Origin: Streptomyces sp. NBC_01198
GTDB lineage: Bacteria > Actinomycetota > Actinomycetes > Streptomycetales > Streptomycetaceae
Assembly (NCBI RefSeq): GCF_036010485.1
Contig: NZ_CP108568.1
Coordinates: 620,001-684,000 of the forward strand
DNA: 64,000 bases
Direction of reading: 5' to 3'
The notes under the pieces were generated by a model. That model saw only the letters and a program-made list of their open reading frames with translations, was not told the origin of the DNA and did not search any database. Positions 44,121 to 53,715 of this stretch are shown here, in pieces (positions within the stretch are counted from its first letter, which is position 1; every line of letters starts with the position of its first letter). The position numbers were made by a program, and so were the translations under genes.

Positions 44121-45488
44121 TCAGACCAGTTCGACCTGCGGCACCGGCCCCAGTGGCTGCGCCGGGGCGGCCCGCGGTTCCCACAGGGCGGTGGTCCGTA
44201 CGTAGGCGTGGATCACCGAGGCCAGCGCCAGGAGGAGCAGCGGTCCCGCCACCCACGGGTGGCCGGCCATCTCCCGCGGCAGGTAGCGGTAGGACAGCAG
44301 CAGCGCGGTGAAGACCGCCGCGCCGTGGGCGACCAGCCGCACTCCCGACAGGTCCCAGCCGTGGTCGAACGCGCGCAGCGCCGCCTCGACGGTGACGGCG
44401 AAGACCCCGCCGGCGACCAGGTCGACCCCGTAGTGCAGGCCGAATCCCAGCGTCGCGGTGAGGGTGGCGACCAGCCAGAAGGCGCCGGCGAAGCGCAGCA
44501 GCCGCGGGCCCCTGCGGGAATGGATGAAGATCGCGGTCGCCCACGCCGTGTGCAGGCTGGGCATGCAGTTGCGCGGGGTGATCTCGTCGAACGGTATCGG
44601 GTGCGGTGCGCCGAGCGGCGACGGCGTGTCGGGCCACAGGTTGGCCACCGCCCAGTGGCCGCCGTCGGTGCCGTACGCGAAGATCGGTCCGACCACCGGG
44701 AAGATCATGTAGACGGCCGGGCCCAGCAGGCCGATGACCAGGAAGGTGCGCACCAGATGGTGGTGCGGGAAGGCGCGTTCGGCCGCGACGTTCCGCAGCT
44801 GGTACATCGCCACCGCGACCGCGGCGACCGCGAGCTGGGTGTAGACGGAGTTGAGGAAGAAGTCGCCGGCCGGTCCTGTGGCCCGGACGATCCGGCCGAC
44901 CACCCACGACGGGTTGCCCAGGGCATGGTCGGCGGTCGCCACGTACTGGTCGTACACCGCGGGGCGGGTCGCCGAGGTGATCAGCAGCCAGGTGTCACCG
45001 GCCTTGCGCCCGGCCACCAGCAGCAGGCCCAGCCCGACGCCCTTGAGCAGCAAGGCGCGTTCCCGGCCGGTGCGGCGGGTGACGGCGATGACCGCGCAGC
45101 CCAGGATCACCCACAGCGCGCCGGTGCCGAAGGGATGGCCCTCGGTCAGGTCGGCGCCGACCGACCACCGCACCAGCAGGTAGACGGCGTCGATGCCGAT
45201 CGCCGTGCACAACGCGATGCGCCGCTCGCGCCAGGTGAGCACCACCATCGTCAACGCCATGCCGGCGTACAGCAGAAAGCCCGATTTGGGCGGTAGCGCC
45301 ACCTCCCGTGCCTGCTCGGTGATCGGCCCGGGGAAGCCGTAGTGGCGTGCGGCGATCTCCAGGGCGACCAGGAACCCGAGGGCAGCCGCACCAGCCGCGG
45401 TCCACGGCGCCGCCGGTGACCGGAGCCACCCGACGAACGCGGTATCGCGGTCTTTTCGGGAGAATATTCGCGTTGTTATAGGTATCAA
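44121..45488 (-). CDS. PAP2-family membrane phosphatase / inositolphosphotransferase-like
   Basis: The approximately 455-residue protein has about 10 membrane helices. The PAP2 catalytic motifs are in the C-terminal half: PRNCMPSLHTAWATA (motif with catalytic His) and GFGLHYGVDLVAGG (His and Asp). It acts on a lipid phosphate or transfers a phospho-head-group. The only in-frame start is TTG 45488; the first codons (ATA, ATA, CGA, AAA) are very unlike this genome and sit in an AT-rich patch. The start region is therefore less certain than the rest. Confidence 0.85.
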   Translation of the reverse strand: MIPITTRIFSRKDRDTAFVGWLRSPAAPWTAAGAAALGFLVALEIAARHYGFPGPITEQAREVALPPKSGFLLYAGMALTMVVLTWRERRIALCTAIGIDAVYLLVRWSVGADLTEGHPFGTGALWVILGCAVIAVTRRTGRERALLLKGVGLGLLLVAGRKAGDTWLLITSATRPAVYDQYVATADHALGNPSWVVGRIVRATGPAGDFFLNSVYTQLAVAAVAVAMYQLRNVAAERAFPHHHLVRTFLVIGLLGPAVYMIFPVVGPIFAYGTDGGHWAVANLWPDTPSPLGAPHPIPFDEITPRNCMPSLHTAWATAIFIHSRRGPRLLRFAGAFWLVATLTATLGFGLHYGVDLVAGGVFAVTVEAALRAFDHGWDLSGVRLVAHGAAVFTALLLSYRYLPREMAGHPWVAGPLLLLALASVIHAYVRTTALWEPRAAPAQPLGPVPQVELV

Positions 45489-45640
45489 TTGTCTGGCCGC
45501 TTTATTAGATCTTCATGAGTTCGAACATGCTAGCGGAGTGCCGCACGGGTGTTCCGCCGGTCCGCCGGACCCGTCCTCGTCACCGTCTCCGGGCGGTCAG
45601 CGCGGCATGCTAAAGGGAGGTCAGCGCGAGGGGCGGCCGG
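45489..45640. other. AT-rich intergenic patch (about 45460-45535)
   Basis: The stretch around the PAP2 start contains ATATTC, TTATAGGTAT and TTTATTAGATCTTCATG, far richer in A/T than anything around it. It probably holds the PAP2 promoter. No repeat, tRNA or mobile-element end was recognised. Confidence 0.45.
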
Positions 45641-47236
45641 TCAGTATCCGGCCCGGCGGCGCAGGGAGCGGGGGCGGCCGTCGGGGTCGGCGATGAGGCG
45701 TTGCAGAGGGCGACTGGCCAGCGTCGCCGTGCGGGACAGCTCCGGGGCGGGATAGGGGCGCAGCCGGCCGGGCGGCCGGGGGCCGGAGCGGCCGCCGCGG
45801 TGCCAGGCTTCGAGTGCCGCGGCCGACCGGGCGAAGGCACGGAAGGCGTCGGCCGGGTGCAGGAGGGTGTCCGGGGCGTCGAGGTCGAGGTGTTCCGTGC
45901 CCAGTTCGAGCCGCAGGTCGCGGGCGAAGGCGCGGGCGCCGTCGCCGAGCCCGCCGGGGTCGCGGGGCAGGCGCGGGTCGGCCGTCCCGTCGAGGACCGA
46001 GCAGGCGAGCTCGGAGTCGTGGGTCCAGGAGCGGCGGTTGACGTTGTCGGAGCCCACCGCGGCCCATACGTCGTCGATGACGCACACCTTGGCGTGCACG
46101 TAGACGGGTGTGCCCGCGTGGTTCTCGACGCTGTAGACGGCGAACCGGTCACCTCCCGCGCGGCGCAGCTCCCGTAGCGCCTCGATCCGGCCGAGCAGGT
46201 TCATCGGCGCTGTCAGCCGCCCGTCCTGGTCCGGGTGGGCGGGGACGACCGCGGTCATCAGCAGGCCGGGGTGGCTGCTGAGCGCCCGGGCGAAGGCGGC
46301 CACCACCTCGGCCGACCACAGGTACTGGTCCTCCAGGTAGATCATCGACCGGGCCCGGTCCAGGGCCTTGTGGTAGCCGCGGGCGATGCTGCGCTCGCCG
46401 TCCGGCGCGAACGGGTAGCCGCGGCGGCGGGCCGGATACGTGCGCAGCAGCTGGACGGTCTGCGAGCCGCACGGCTGCGGGTCGGGCGGCTGCGGCGGCA
46501 GCGGGTCGGCGACGGTGTCCTCGTGGTGGATCAGTTGCCGCAGCCGGCTCAGCGGGCTGCGGCTGAGCGGCGACGGGTCCTCCCAGCGTTCCCTGAAGGT
46601 CGCCTCGACGTCGCCCACCGCGGGCCCTCTGACGGCGAGTTGGACGTCGTGCCAGGGCGGGCGGGGGCCGTAGGCCGCGGCCAGCGGGAGTGCCTTGGGG
46701 TCGCCGCCGTGCCGGGCGTCGTCGCGGCGGCTGTGGCAGAGGTCGATGCCGCCGACGAAGGCCACGTCGCGTTCCGGGCGGTCCGGGTGGCGCAGGACCA
46801 CGAACTTCTGGTGGTGCGCGCCGCCGGGGCGTACCCGCATGTCCAGCAGGCACTCGCCGCCGGCCGCCTCGATCTCGTCGCCGAGGTGCCGGTTCTCCTG
46901 CTCGCTGAACTGCAGCCGGTCCAGATGCGAGCGCCACACCAGTCCCTTGACGACCACGCCCCGGCGGGCCGCGTCGCACAGCACCTCGCCGATCGCGCTG
47001 CCGGGGCCGTCGAGCAGTTCGTCCGGGTCGCCGCGCCAGTCGGTGAAGAACAGCAGGTCACCCGCGCGCTGGCTGCGGATCGCGGCCAGCAGCTCGGCGA
47101 AGTAGGCGGCGCCGTGCACCAGCGGGCGCACCTCGTTTCCCCGCGACCAGGCACACCGATCAATCCTGCGCTCGTCCAGCGCGGTCGCCGGATTGCCCCG
47201 CTCCTCCGGTGTGAGCAGCCAGTCCTCAGGCCCCAT
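45641..47236 (-). CDS. Phospholipase D-like protein with two HKD motifs
   Basis: The protein is 531 residues from ATG 47236 (GGAGG upstream), without a signal peptide. The two catalytic motifs are HHQKFVVLRHPDRPERD (a lengthened first HKD) and HAKVCVIDDVWAAVGSDNVNRRS. Flanking YLEDQYLWS is typical of cardiolipin-synthase/PLD-like enzymes. It probably cleaves or transfers phosphatidyl groups. It lies next to, but is separately started from, the PAP2 gene, and both suggest phospholipid metabolism. It is divergent from metE. Confidence 0.88.
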   Translation of the reverse strand: MGPEDWLLTPEERGNPATALDERRIDRCAWSRGNEVRPLVHGAAYFAELLAAIRSQRAGDLLFFTDWRGDPDELLDGPGSAIGEVLCDAARRGVVVKGLVWRSHLDRLQFSEQENRHLGDEIEAAGGECLLDMRVRPGGAHHQKFVVLRHPDRPERDVAFVGGIDLCHSRRDDARHGGDPKALPLAAAYGPRPPWHDVQLAVRGPAVGDVEATFRERWEDPSPLSRSPLSRLRQLIHHEDTVADPLPPQPPDPQPCGSQTVQLLRTYPARRRGYPFAPDGERSIARGYHKALDRARSMIYLEDQYLWSAEVVAAFARALSSHPGLLMTAVVPAHPDQDGRLTAPMNLLGRIEALRELRRAGGDRFAVYSVENHAGTPVYVHAKVCVIDDVWAAVGSDNVNRRSWTHDSELACSVLDGTADPRLPRDPGGLGDGARAFARDLRLELGTEHLDLDAPDTLLHPADAFRAFARSAAALEAWHRGGRSGPRPPGRLRPYPAPELSRTATLASRPLQRLIADPDGRPRSLRRRAGY

Positions 47237-47505
47237 GTCGCCTGCCTCCGATCTGGTCGGCTCCCCCTGCCGCCTACCCCGGCCGGCCGCCGTCACCCGG
47301 CCGGGCCGGTGGAGTCGGCCGCGGCGGACGCGCCCGCGCGTCCGAGCACCTGCCGGTTGGCCGTACCCGACCCTCCGGGTGCGGACATCCCGGTGACCTC
47401 GCGGGCGGGTCGGCGTACATGTCCGGCGGACGGCACGCACTATGTGCCAAGACCGTCCGCCCGGTTCGTCATCCCTTCGCGCCCGCACCCGTCTCCGGGA
47501 TCCGA

Positions 47506-47517
47506 CGAGACGTCTCG
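47506..47517 (+). promoter_or_regulatory. 12-bp palindrome just upstream of the metE ribosome site
   Basis: CGAGACGTCTCG is perfectly self-complementary and ends two bases before GAAGGAG (47519-47525). It could be an operator or a small hairpin affecting translation. There is no other support. Confidence 0.3.
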
Positions 47518-47531
47518 CGAAGGAGATCTCC

Positions 47532-49850
47532 GTGACAGCGAAGCCCGCAGCCGCGCCAGCACGGGCCACCGTGTACGGCTACCCCCGCCAGGGACAGCAC
47601 CGGGAACTGAAGAAGGCCGTCGAGGGGTACTGGAAGGGCCGCGTCAGCGCTGACGCGCTCCGGGCCACCGCCACCGAGCTGCGCGCCGCGAACTGGCGGC
47701 AGCTCGCCGAGGCCGGCATCGACGAGGTGCCTACCGGCGACTTCTCGCTCTACGACCACGTGCTCGACACCAGCGTCATGGTCGGCGCCGTCCCCGCGCG
47801 GCACCGGGCGGCCGTCCGGGCCGACGCCCTGGACGGCTACTTCGCCATGGCCCGCGGCACGCAGGACGTGGCGCCACTGGAGATGACGAAGTGGTTCGAC
47901 ACCAACTACCACTACCTGGTGCCCGAACTGGGACCCGACACCGTGTTCTCGGCCGACTCGTCCCAGCAGGTCGCCGAGCTGCGGCAGGCCCTCGCCCTGG
48001 GGCTCGCCGCCCGGCCGGTGCTGGTCGGCCCGGTCAGCTACCTGCTGCTCGCCAAACCCGCACCCGGCGTGGCCGGCGGCTACTCCCCGCTGGCGCTGCT
48101 CGACCGGCTGCTGCCGGTCTACGCCGAGGTGCTGGCCGACCTGCGCGCTGCCGGCGCCGAGTGGGTCCAGCTCGACGAGCCCGCCCTGGTCCAGGACCGC
48201 ACCCCGGCCGAACTCGACGCCGCCGAAGGCGCCTACCACGACCTGGCCGCCCTCACCGACCGGCCGAAACTGCTGGTCGCCTCCTACTTCGACCGGCTCG
48301 GCGACGCCCTGCCCGCCCTTGCCAGGACCCCCGTCGAGGGCCTGGCCATGGACTTCACCGGCTCCGCCGCCGCCAACCTGGACGACCTGGCGGCCGTCGG
48401 CGGCCTGCCAGGCAAGCGGCTGGTGGCCGGCGTCGTCGACGGCCGCAACATCTGGATCAACGACTACGAGACGTCGCTGGCGACCCTGGCCATCCTGCTC
48501 GGCCTGGCCGACCACGTCGACGTCGCCGCCTCCTGCTCGCTGCTGCACGTCCCCCTCGACGCGGCCGCGGAACGCGGCATCGACCCGCAGGTGCTGCGCT
48601 GGCTGGCCTTCGCCCGGCAGAAGACCGCCGAGATCGCCACCCTGGCCGCCGGACTCACCCGCGGCACCGGCGCCATCGCCGCCGAGATCGCCGCGAACCG
48701 CGCCGACCTCGCGTCCCGCGCGGACTCGCCGCTGACCCGGGACCCCGCCGTACGCGCCAGGGCCGGCGCCGTCACCGACGCCGACGGCCACCGCCCGCAG
48801 CCGTACACCGAGCGCGCCGCCGCCCAGCGCGGCCGGCTGCGACTGCCGATGCTGCCGACCACCACCATCGGCTCCTTCCCGCAGACCGGCGAGCTGCGCA
48901 CCGCCCGAGCCGACCTGCGCGCCGGCCGCATCGACACCGGCGCGTACGAGGAGCGGATCGCGACCGAGATCGCCGAGGTGATCGCCTTCCAGGAGCGGGC
49001 CGGCCTCGACGTCCTCGTCCACGGCGAGCCGGAACGCAACGACATGGTGCAGTTCTTCGCCGAGCAGCTGACCGGCTACCTGGCCACTCAGGACGGCTGG
49101 GTGCAGTCCTACGGCACCCGGTACGTGCGCCCGCCGATCCTGGCCGGCGACATCTCCCGCCCGCACCCGATGAGCGTGCGCTGGACCTCCTACGCGCAGT
49201 CCCTGACCGACCGCCCGGTCAAGGGCATGCTCACCGGGCCGGTCACCATGCTGGCCTGGTCCTTCGTCCGCGACGACCAGCCGCCGGGCGACACCGCCCG
49301 GCAGGTCGCCCTCGCCCTGCGCGACGAGGTGCGCGACCTGGAGGCCGCCGGCACCCCGGTCATCCAGGTCGACGAGCCGGCGCTGCGCGAGACCCTGCCG
49401 CTGCGGGCCGCCGACCGGCCCGCGTATCTGGCCTGGGCCACCGAGGCCTTCCGGCTCACCACCGCCGGTGTGGCGGCGGGCACCCAGATCCACACGCACA
49501 TGTGCTACGCCGAGTTCGGCGACATCGTCGAGGCCATCGACGACCTGGACGCCGACGTCATCAGCCTGGAGGCCGCCCGCTCGCACATGCAGGTCGCCCG
49601 CGAACTCGCCGGCCACGGCTACCCGCGCGGGGCCGGCCCCGGCGTCTACGACATCCACTCGCCGCGGGTACCCGGTGCGGAGGAGGCCGCGGCGCTGCTC
49701 CGCGAAGGGCTGAAGGCCATTCCCGCCGAGCGGCTGTGGGTCAACCCCGACTGCGGCCTGAAGACCCGGGCCTGGCCCGAGACCGAGGCGTCGCTGCGGA
49801 ACCTGGTGGCCGCCGCCCGCACCGTGCGCGCGGAACTGCCCGCCTCCTGA
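47532..49850 (+). CDS. metE: Cobalamin-independent methionine synthase
   Basis: The 772-residue MetE transfers a methyl group from 5-methyltetrahydropteroyltriglutamate to homocysteine. Zinc ligands are visible in the C-terminal barrel: HTHMCYAEF (His and Cys) and NPDCGLKTR (Cys). The N-terminal barrel starts [25 protein letters not shown] 47532 has GAAGGAG seven bases upstream. It is monocistronic and ends in a strong bidirectional terminator. Many actinobacterial metE genes have a cobalamin riboswitch; I searched 47237-47531 by eye and see none. Confidence 0.95.
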   Translation: MTAKPAAAPARATVYGYPRQGQHRELKKAVEGYWKGRVSADALRATATELRAANWRQLAEAGIDEVPTGDFSLYDHVLDTSVMVGAVPARHRAAVRADALDGYFAMARGTQDVAPLEMTKWFDTNYHYLVPELGPDTVFSADSSQQVAELRQALALGLAARPVLVGPVSYLLLAKPAPGVAGGYSPLALLDRLLPVYAEVLADLRAAGAEWVQLDEPALVQDRTPAELDAAEGAYHDLAALTDRPKLLVASYFDRLGDALPALARTPVEGLAMDFTGSAAANLDDLAAVGGLPGKRLVAGVVDGRNIWINDYETSLATLAILLGLADHVDVAASCSLLHVPLDAAAERGIDPQVLRWLAFARQKTAEIATLAAGLTRGTGAIAAEIAANRADLASRADSPLTRDPAVRARAGAVTDADGHRPQPYTERAAAQRGRLRLPMLPTTTIGSFPQTGELRTARADLRAGRIDTGAYEERIATEIAEVIAFQERAGLDVLVHGEPERNDMVQFFAEQLTGYLATQDGWVQSYGTRYVRPPILAGDISRPHPMSVRWTSYAQSLTDRPVKGMLTGPVTMLAWSFVRDDQPPGDTARQVALALRDEVRDLEAAGTPVIQVDEPALRETLPLRAADRPAYLAWATEAFRLTTAGVAAGTQIHTHMCYAEFGDIVEAIDDLDADVISLEAARSHMQVARELAGHGYPRGAGPGVYDIHSPRVPGAEEAAALLREGLKAIPAERLWVNPDCGLKTRAWPETEASLRNLVAAARTVRAELPAS

Positions 49851-49851
49851 G

Positions 49852-49890
49852 CCGCGGGCGGCCGGCCGCGGAGCCGCCGGCCGCCCGCGG
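49852..49890. terminator. Bidirectional terminator after metE
   Basis: 15-bp perfect arms (49852-49866 and 49876-49890) with a 9-nt loop lie directly between the convergent metE and the next minus-strand gene. Confidence 0.8.
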
Positions 49891-50607
49891 TCACACGTCC
49901 GGATACCACCCCGGGATCGTGGGGAGCACCCGCTGGGCGACACGGAGCAGCACCGTGTCGTCGGGCACCCCGCCGTCCGCGCGCCACAGGGTCACCTCGA
50001 AGGAGCCGCCGCTGTCCTTCGCGTCCCTGGCCACCGACAGCGCGCGGGCCAGGACGCCGGGATCGCTGTGCGAACCGCCACCGCCCAGCTGGACGCTGAG
50101 GCGGATGGTGCGGTCGGAGTAGATGACCGCCGGGCGGCCAAGCACCGTACGCTGACGGGCGTCGTCCCCGAGTACCCCCGCGGACCCGGCCACCGGGAGG
50201 CGATCGTAACTGGCCGCCAGATTCACCGTGTAGGTCGCGAACTCGACCTGGGTCGAGGGGGTGGCGATCGTGGCTCCGCCCGCGAGCCTGAGAGAGTCGT
50301 CGCTGCCGGTGGCACTGGCGGACTTCGCGATCTCCCCCGGCGTGCCCAGCAGTTCGGCGAGGTCCGCACGGTTCAGCGCCTCGCAGAGCTGCGCCCCGGA
50401 GGCGTGGCCTGACGCCGCGTCCGAGTCCCCGTCAGGACAGGTGGCCGCCGCCGGCGCGCCGGCCGAGGACTGCGTCCTGCCGACGACCCACAGGCCGCCG
50501 GCGAGCGCCCCCACCAGCACCAGGGCGGTGATGGCCTGCCCCCACGCGCCCGTTTCCTTCTCCGGCGCCTCGGCGGGCGCCGGAACCTCGTCTGCCATGT
50601 CCCCCAC
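49891..50607 (-). CDS. Single-pass membrane protein, extracytoplasmic domain (DUF6215-like)
   Basis: The protein is 238 residues from GTG 50607, or 235 from ATG 50598. It has a short cytoplasmic N-terminus, one helix ([22 protein letters not shown]) and an extracytoplasmic domain with CPDG...[43 protein letters not shown] and WYPDV at the end. I believe this matches a Streptomyces-restricted family of unknown function (DUF6215), from memory only. The two cysteines may form a disulphide. No operon partners. Confidence 0.7.
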   Translation of the reverse strand: MGDMADEVPAPAEAPEKETGAWGQAITALVLVGALAGGLWVVGRTQSSAGAPAAATCPDGDSDAASGHASGAQLCEALNRADLAELLGTPGEIAKSASATGSDDSLRLAGGATIATPSTQVEFATYTVNLAASYDRLPVAGSAGVLGDDARQRTVLGRPAVIYSDRTIRLSVQLGGGGSHSDPGVLARALSVARDAKDSGGSFEVTLWRADGGVPDDTVLLRVAQRVLPTIPGWYPDV

Positions 50608-50715
50608 TTGCAGTCATCCCGCAGTATGTGACAGGGGAACGTAGCCCGTGATCATCCGGCACACAAGCAGGATTCGCGGTCAACTGCCGTCGGGGGGGGA
50701 CGCGCCGGGCCGGCC

Positions 50716-50958
50716 CTAGGCGGGCAGCGGGTGGCCGCCGTCGCCCTCCACCACCGTGCGCTCGGCTTCGCCGCCGCTGACCTCCTCGACGATGGTGACG
50801 TCCACCGTGCCGTCGCCGGTGGTGTCGAACTGGTAGAGGTCCGCGGTGCCGTCACCGGTGGTGTCGGTCATCCAGATGTCGGGTTTGCCGTCACCGTTGG
50901 TGTCGGCGCTGAGGAGCAGGTGGTCTTCGGCCGCTGCGTCTGAAGTCTCGTTCGTCAT
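50716..50958 (-). CDS. 80-aa acidic protein with calcium-binding-like Asp/Gly repeats
   Basis: Three tandem units, DTNGDGKPDIWM, DTTGDGTADLYQF and DTTGDGTVDVT, follow the DxxGDGxxD pattern of thrombospondin-type-3, VCBS or EF-hand-like calcium loops. There is no signal peptide, so it appears cytosolic. ATG 50958. The unit period is 12-13 residues. Similar tiny proteins occur in Streptomyces without known role. Confidence 0.75.
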   Translation of the reverse strand: MTNETSDAAAEDHLLLSADTNGDGKPDIWMTDTTGDGTADLYQFDTTGDGTVDVTIVEEVSGGEAERTVVEGDGGHPLPA

Positions 50959-51144
50959 GGCTGCCGTGTGCCCCTGCGGCCACCCGGCAAACTGCCCTCC
51001 GCGGCGCCGGACTTCGCCGCGGGCCGCGCCCCCCGCCCGCCGCAGGTGGCAGGCGCCGGCGGAGCGTGCCCGCGCCGATCCGGCGGTGCCGGGCGAGCGG
51101 GGACGGGGGCGGATGCCGCGGCGGGCCGTTGGTCCGGCACAGGG

Positions 51145-51972
51145 CTAGGAGCGGGCGAACTCCAGCAGGTCCGCGTTGAACTTCTCGGCGTATTTGGGGA
51201 CCATCGCCATGCCGTGCGGCGCCCCGGGATAGACCTTGTACGTGGCGTCCTTGACGATCTTCGACGACTTCGCGCCCGCCGACACGATCGGCACGATCTG
51301 GTCGTCGTCACCGTGGATGATCAGCGTCGGGACGTCGAAGCGCTTCAGGTCCTCGGTCGTGTCGGACTCCGAGAAGGCCTTGACGCAGTCGTAGGCGCCC
51401 TTGATGCCGACCTGCATCGACCACAGCCAGAACTCGTCGAGCGTCCCCTGGCTCACGGTCGACCCGTCACGGTTCGCACCGTAGAAGCTCGCGCTGAGAT
51501 CCCGGTAGAACTGCGAGCGGTCCGTCGCGACGCCCTGCCGGATCTGGTCGAAGACCTCTATCGGCGTACCTTCCGGATTCGCCTCGGTCTTGAGCATCAG
51601 CGGCGGGATCGCGCTGAGCAGCAACGCCTTCGCCACCCGGCCGGTGCCGTGGCGGCCGATGTAGCGGGCCACCTCGCCGCCGCCGGTCGAGTGCCCGACC
51701 AGGATCGCGTCGTGCAGGTCAAGTGCCTCGAAGAGGGCCGCCAGATCGTCCGCGTAGGTGTCGAGGTCGTTGCCCTCCCAGGTCTGCCCCGACCGCCCGC
51801 CGCCACGCCGGTCATGGGCGATGGCACGGAACCCGTTGTCCGCCATGAGCTGCAGCTGCGGGTCCCATGCGTCGGCGGTCAGCGGCCAGCCGTGGCTGAA
51901 CACGACCGGCTGGCCCGAGCCCCAGTCCTTGTAGAAGATCTTCGTGCCGTCTTTCGCGGTGGTGAAAGGCAT
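51145..51972 (-). CDS. Alpha/beta hydrolase, non-haem chloroperoxidase/esterase-like
   Basis: The 275-residue hydrolase has oxyanion region [12 protein letters not shown], nucleophile elbow [10 protein letters not shown], acid [11 protein letters not shown] and catalytic histidine APHGMAMV. The sequence is closest in style to cofactor-free haloperoxidases, which are esterases with perhydrolase activity. The natural substrate is unknown. ATG 51972 follows CAGGAG. Divergent from cydA. Confidence 0.9.
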   Translation of the reverse strand: MPFTTAKDGTKIFYKDWGSGQPVVFSHGWPLTADAWDPQLQLMADNGFRAIAHDRRGGGRSGQTWEGNDLDTYADDLAALFEALDLHDAILVGHSTGGGEVARYIGRHGTGRVAKALLLSAIPPLMLKTEANPEGTPIEVFDQIRQGVATDRSQFYRDLSASFYGANRDGSTVSQGTLDEFWLWSMQVGIKGAYDCVKAFSESDTTEDLKRFDVPTLIIHGDDDQIVPIVSAGAKSSKIVKDATYKVYPGAPHGMAMVPKYAEKFNADLLEFARS

Positions 51973-52290
51973 GGGCGTGCTCCTGTCTCTGGTCCTGAGC
52001 CGACCGCGACGGTCCGGAACATCCAAGACGCCGGAGGATTCAGCCGGACAGTCCGCAGGCATGCACCCGCGCGGCCGATCGTTTTCCACGGTACCCACGA
52101 ACCACCCCCGCGGCGCGTCGAGCCGAATCCGCGCCCGCGCAATGCCGAGGACACCCGCGCCGATGACCTAGAGTCTGCGTCCGATGACACAGTGCATTCA
52201 CGCAAGGGTGGTACCGCAGATGTTCCTGTCCAGGCGAGGCCCGGCCGGGCCCCCTCCGGCGCGCGCCGCGGCCGAGCGGCGCTGCCGGCG
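51973..52290. other. 318-bp divergent region upstream of cydAB
   Basis: It lies between the hydrolase start (minus) and the cydA start (plus). A GTGCATTCACG half-site (near 52191-52201) recalls one arm of a Rex operator but has no matching second arm. No coding sequence or hairpin is recognised. Confidence 0.4.
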
Positions 52291-53715
52291 GTGACATCGG
52301 TCCTGGCCGCGTTCCCGTTGCCGCTCGCAGCCGCCGGCGACCCCTCCCAGCTGCTGCCGGCCCGGGAGCAGATGGCCTTCACCCTCGGCTTCCACATCAT
52401 CCTGGTGCCGTTCGGCGTCGCGCTGACCACGCTGATGCTGGTGGCGAACTACCGCGGCCTGCGGCACGGGGACGCCGAGGCGATGCTGCTCGCCCGGCGC
52501 TGGTCCAAGGTCGCGGCCGTGCTCTTCGCCGTGGGGGCGATCACCGGCACCGTGCTGTCCTTCGAGCTCGGCATCCTGTGGCCCGGCCTGATGGGCCGCT
52601 ACGGAGCCGCGTTCGGCTTCCCCTTCGCCATCGAGGGTCTGTTCTTCTTCCTCGAAGCGATCTTCGTGTCGATCTACATCTACGGGTGGTCCCGCCTCCG
52701 CCCGTGGACGCACTTCGCGGTCGGCATCGTGGTCTCGCTGTCGAGCATCGGCGGCGCCGCCGCGGTGATCGCCGCGAACAGCTGGATGAACCAGCCAGGC
52801 GGCTTCACGCTGCGCGGCGGCCGGGTCGCCTCCGTGCAGCCGGCGGACGTCTTCTTCAACGGGGCGTTCTGGTACGAGTTCCTCCACATGCTGCTGGCCG
52901 CCTACATCGTGGCCGGCTTCACCGTGGCCAGCGTCTACGCCGTCGGGATGCTGCGCGGGCGGACCTCCCGCTACCACCGCACCGGCTTCCTCATCGGGTT
53001 CGTCCCCGCCGCTGTCGCCGTGCCCTGCCAGATCGTGGTGGGCGACACGATCGCGCGGTACGTCTACGACTCCGAGCCGCGCAAGTTCGCCGCGATCGAG
53101 ATGCTGCCCACCACCCGCACGCACGCGCCGGAAACGCTGCTCGGCGTGTTCATCGACGGGAGGGCCCGTTACGGCCTGCAGATCCCGGACGCGGCGTCGC
53201 TGCTGGCCGGCTTCAGCATCAACACCCGGATCAAGGGTCTGGAGGAGATCCCCGCGCAGGTGCGGCCCAGCGAGCGCGAGGTCAGCATCGTCCACCTGTG
53301 CTTCGACGTCATGGTGGGCCTGTCCTTCGCGCTGCTGGCGCTGGGGCTGTGGTACGCCTGGCTGCTGTGGCGCCGCAAGGCGATCGAGCGGCAGCGCTGG
53401 TTCCTGCGCGCGAGCGCCTTCGGCGGGCTGGCCGCGATCGCCTGCCTGGAGGCCGGCTGGGTCGTCACCGAGGTCGGCCGGCAGCCGTGGATCGTGGTGG
53501 GACACCTCCTCACCCGGGACGCGGTGGCCATGCACGGCAACCTCTGGGCCTTCTTCGCCGCCGTCCTGGCGATCTACCTGGCGGTGGGCCTGACCGCGGG
53601 AGCGGTGCTGACCTCCATGAAGCGGCGCTGGAAGGACGAGGGCGACGACAGCGTGGACGTCCCCTACGGGCCCGAGGGCGACCGGCCGGACCGGCAGCGG
53701 AAGGTGGGGATCTGA
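52291..53715 (+). CDS. cydA: Cytochrome bd-type quinol oxidase subunit I
   Basis: The 474-residue membrane protein has about nine helices. Features include QMAFTLGFHIILVPF (haem ligand His), ELGILWPGLMGRYG...EGLFFFLEAIF (acidic haem d region), FLHMLLAAYIVAGF (haem b558 His) and GRQPWIV. The loop between helices 6 and 7 is short, as in the CIO or short-Q-loop branch rather than E. coli CydA. It oxidises quinol and reduces oxygen with high affinity. GTG 52291 is the best start, though the ribosome site is weak. The stop overlaps cydB. Confidence 0.9.
   Translation: MTSVLAAFPLPLAAAGDPSQLLPAREQMAFTLGFHIILVPFGVALTTLMLVANYRGLRHGDAEAMLLARRWSKVAAVLFAVGAITGTVLSFELGILWPGLMGRYGAAFGFPFAIEGLFFFLEAIFVSIYIYGWSRLRPWTHFAVGIVVSLSSIGGAAAVIAANSWMNQPGGFTLRGGRVASVQPADVFFNGAFWYEFLHMLLAAYIVAGFTVASVYAVGMLRGRTSRYHRTGFLIGFVPAAVAVPCQIVVGDTIARYVYDSEPRKFAAIEMLPTTRTHAPETLLGVFIDGRARYGLQIPDAASLLAGFSINTRIKGLEEIPAQVRPSEREVSIVHLCFDVMVGLSFALLALGLWYAWLLWRRKAIERQRWFLRASAFGGLAAIACLEAGWVVTEVGRQPWIVVGHLLTRDAVAMHGNLWAFFAAVLAIYLAVGLTAGAVLTSMKRRWKDEGDDSVDVPYGPEGDRPDRQRKVGI

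Noticed and set aside
47237..47531. Possible cobalamin riboswitch before metE
   Set aside because: Only a stray CACCTGCCGG-like string (47347-47356) is present; the GGGAA, CCGGT and CCCGCAAC core elements are missing.
52186..52205. Rex-type redox operator before cydA
   Set aside because: Only one half-site (ATTCACG) is recognisable; the opposite arm does not match the TTGTGAA pattern.
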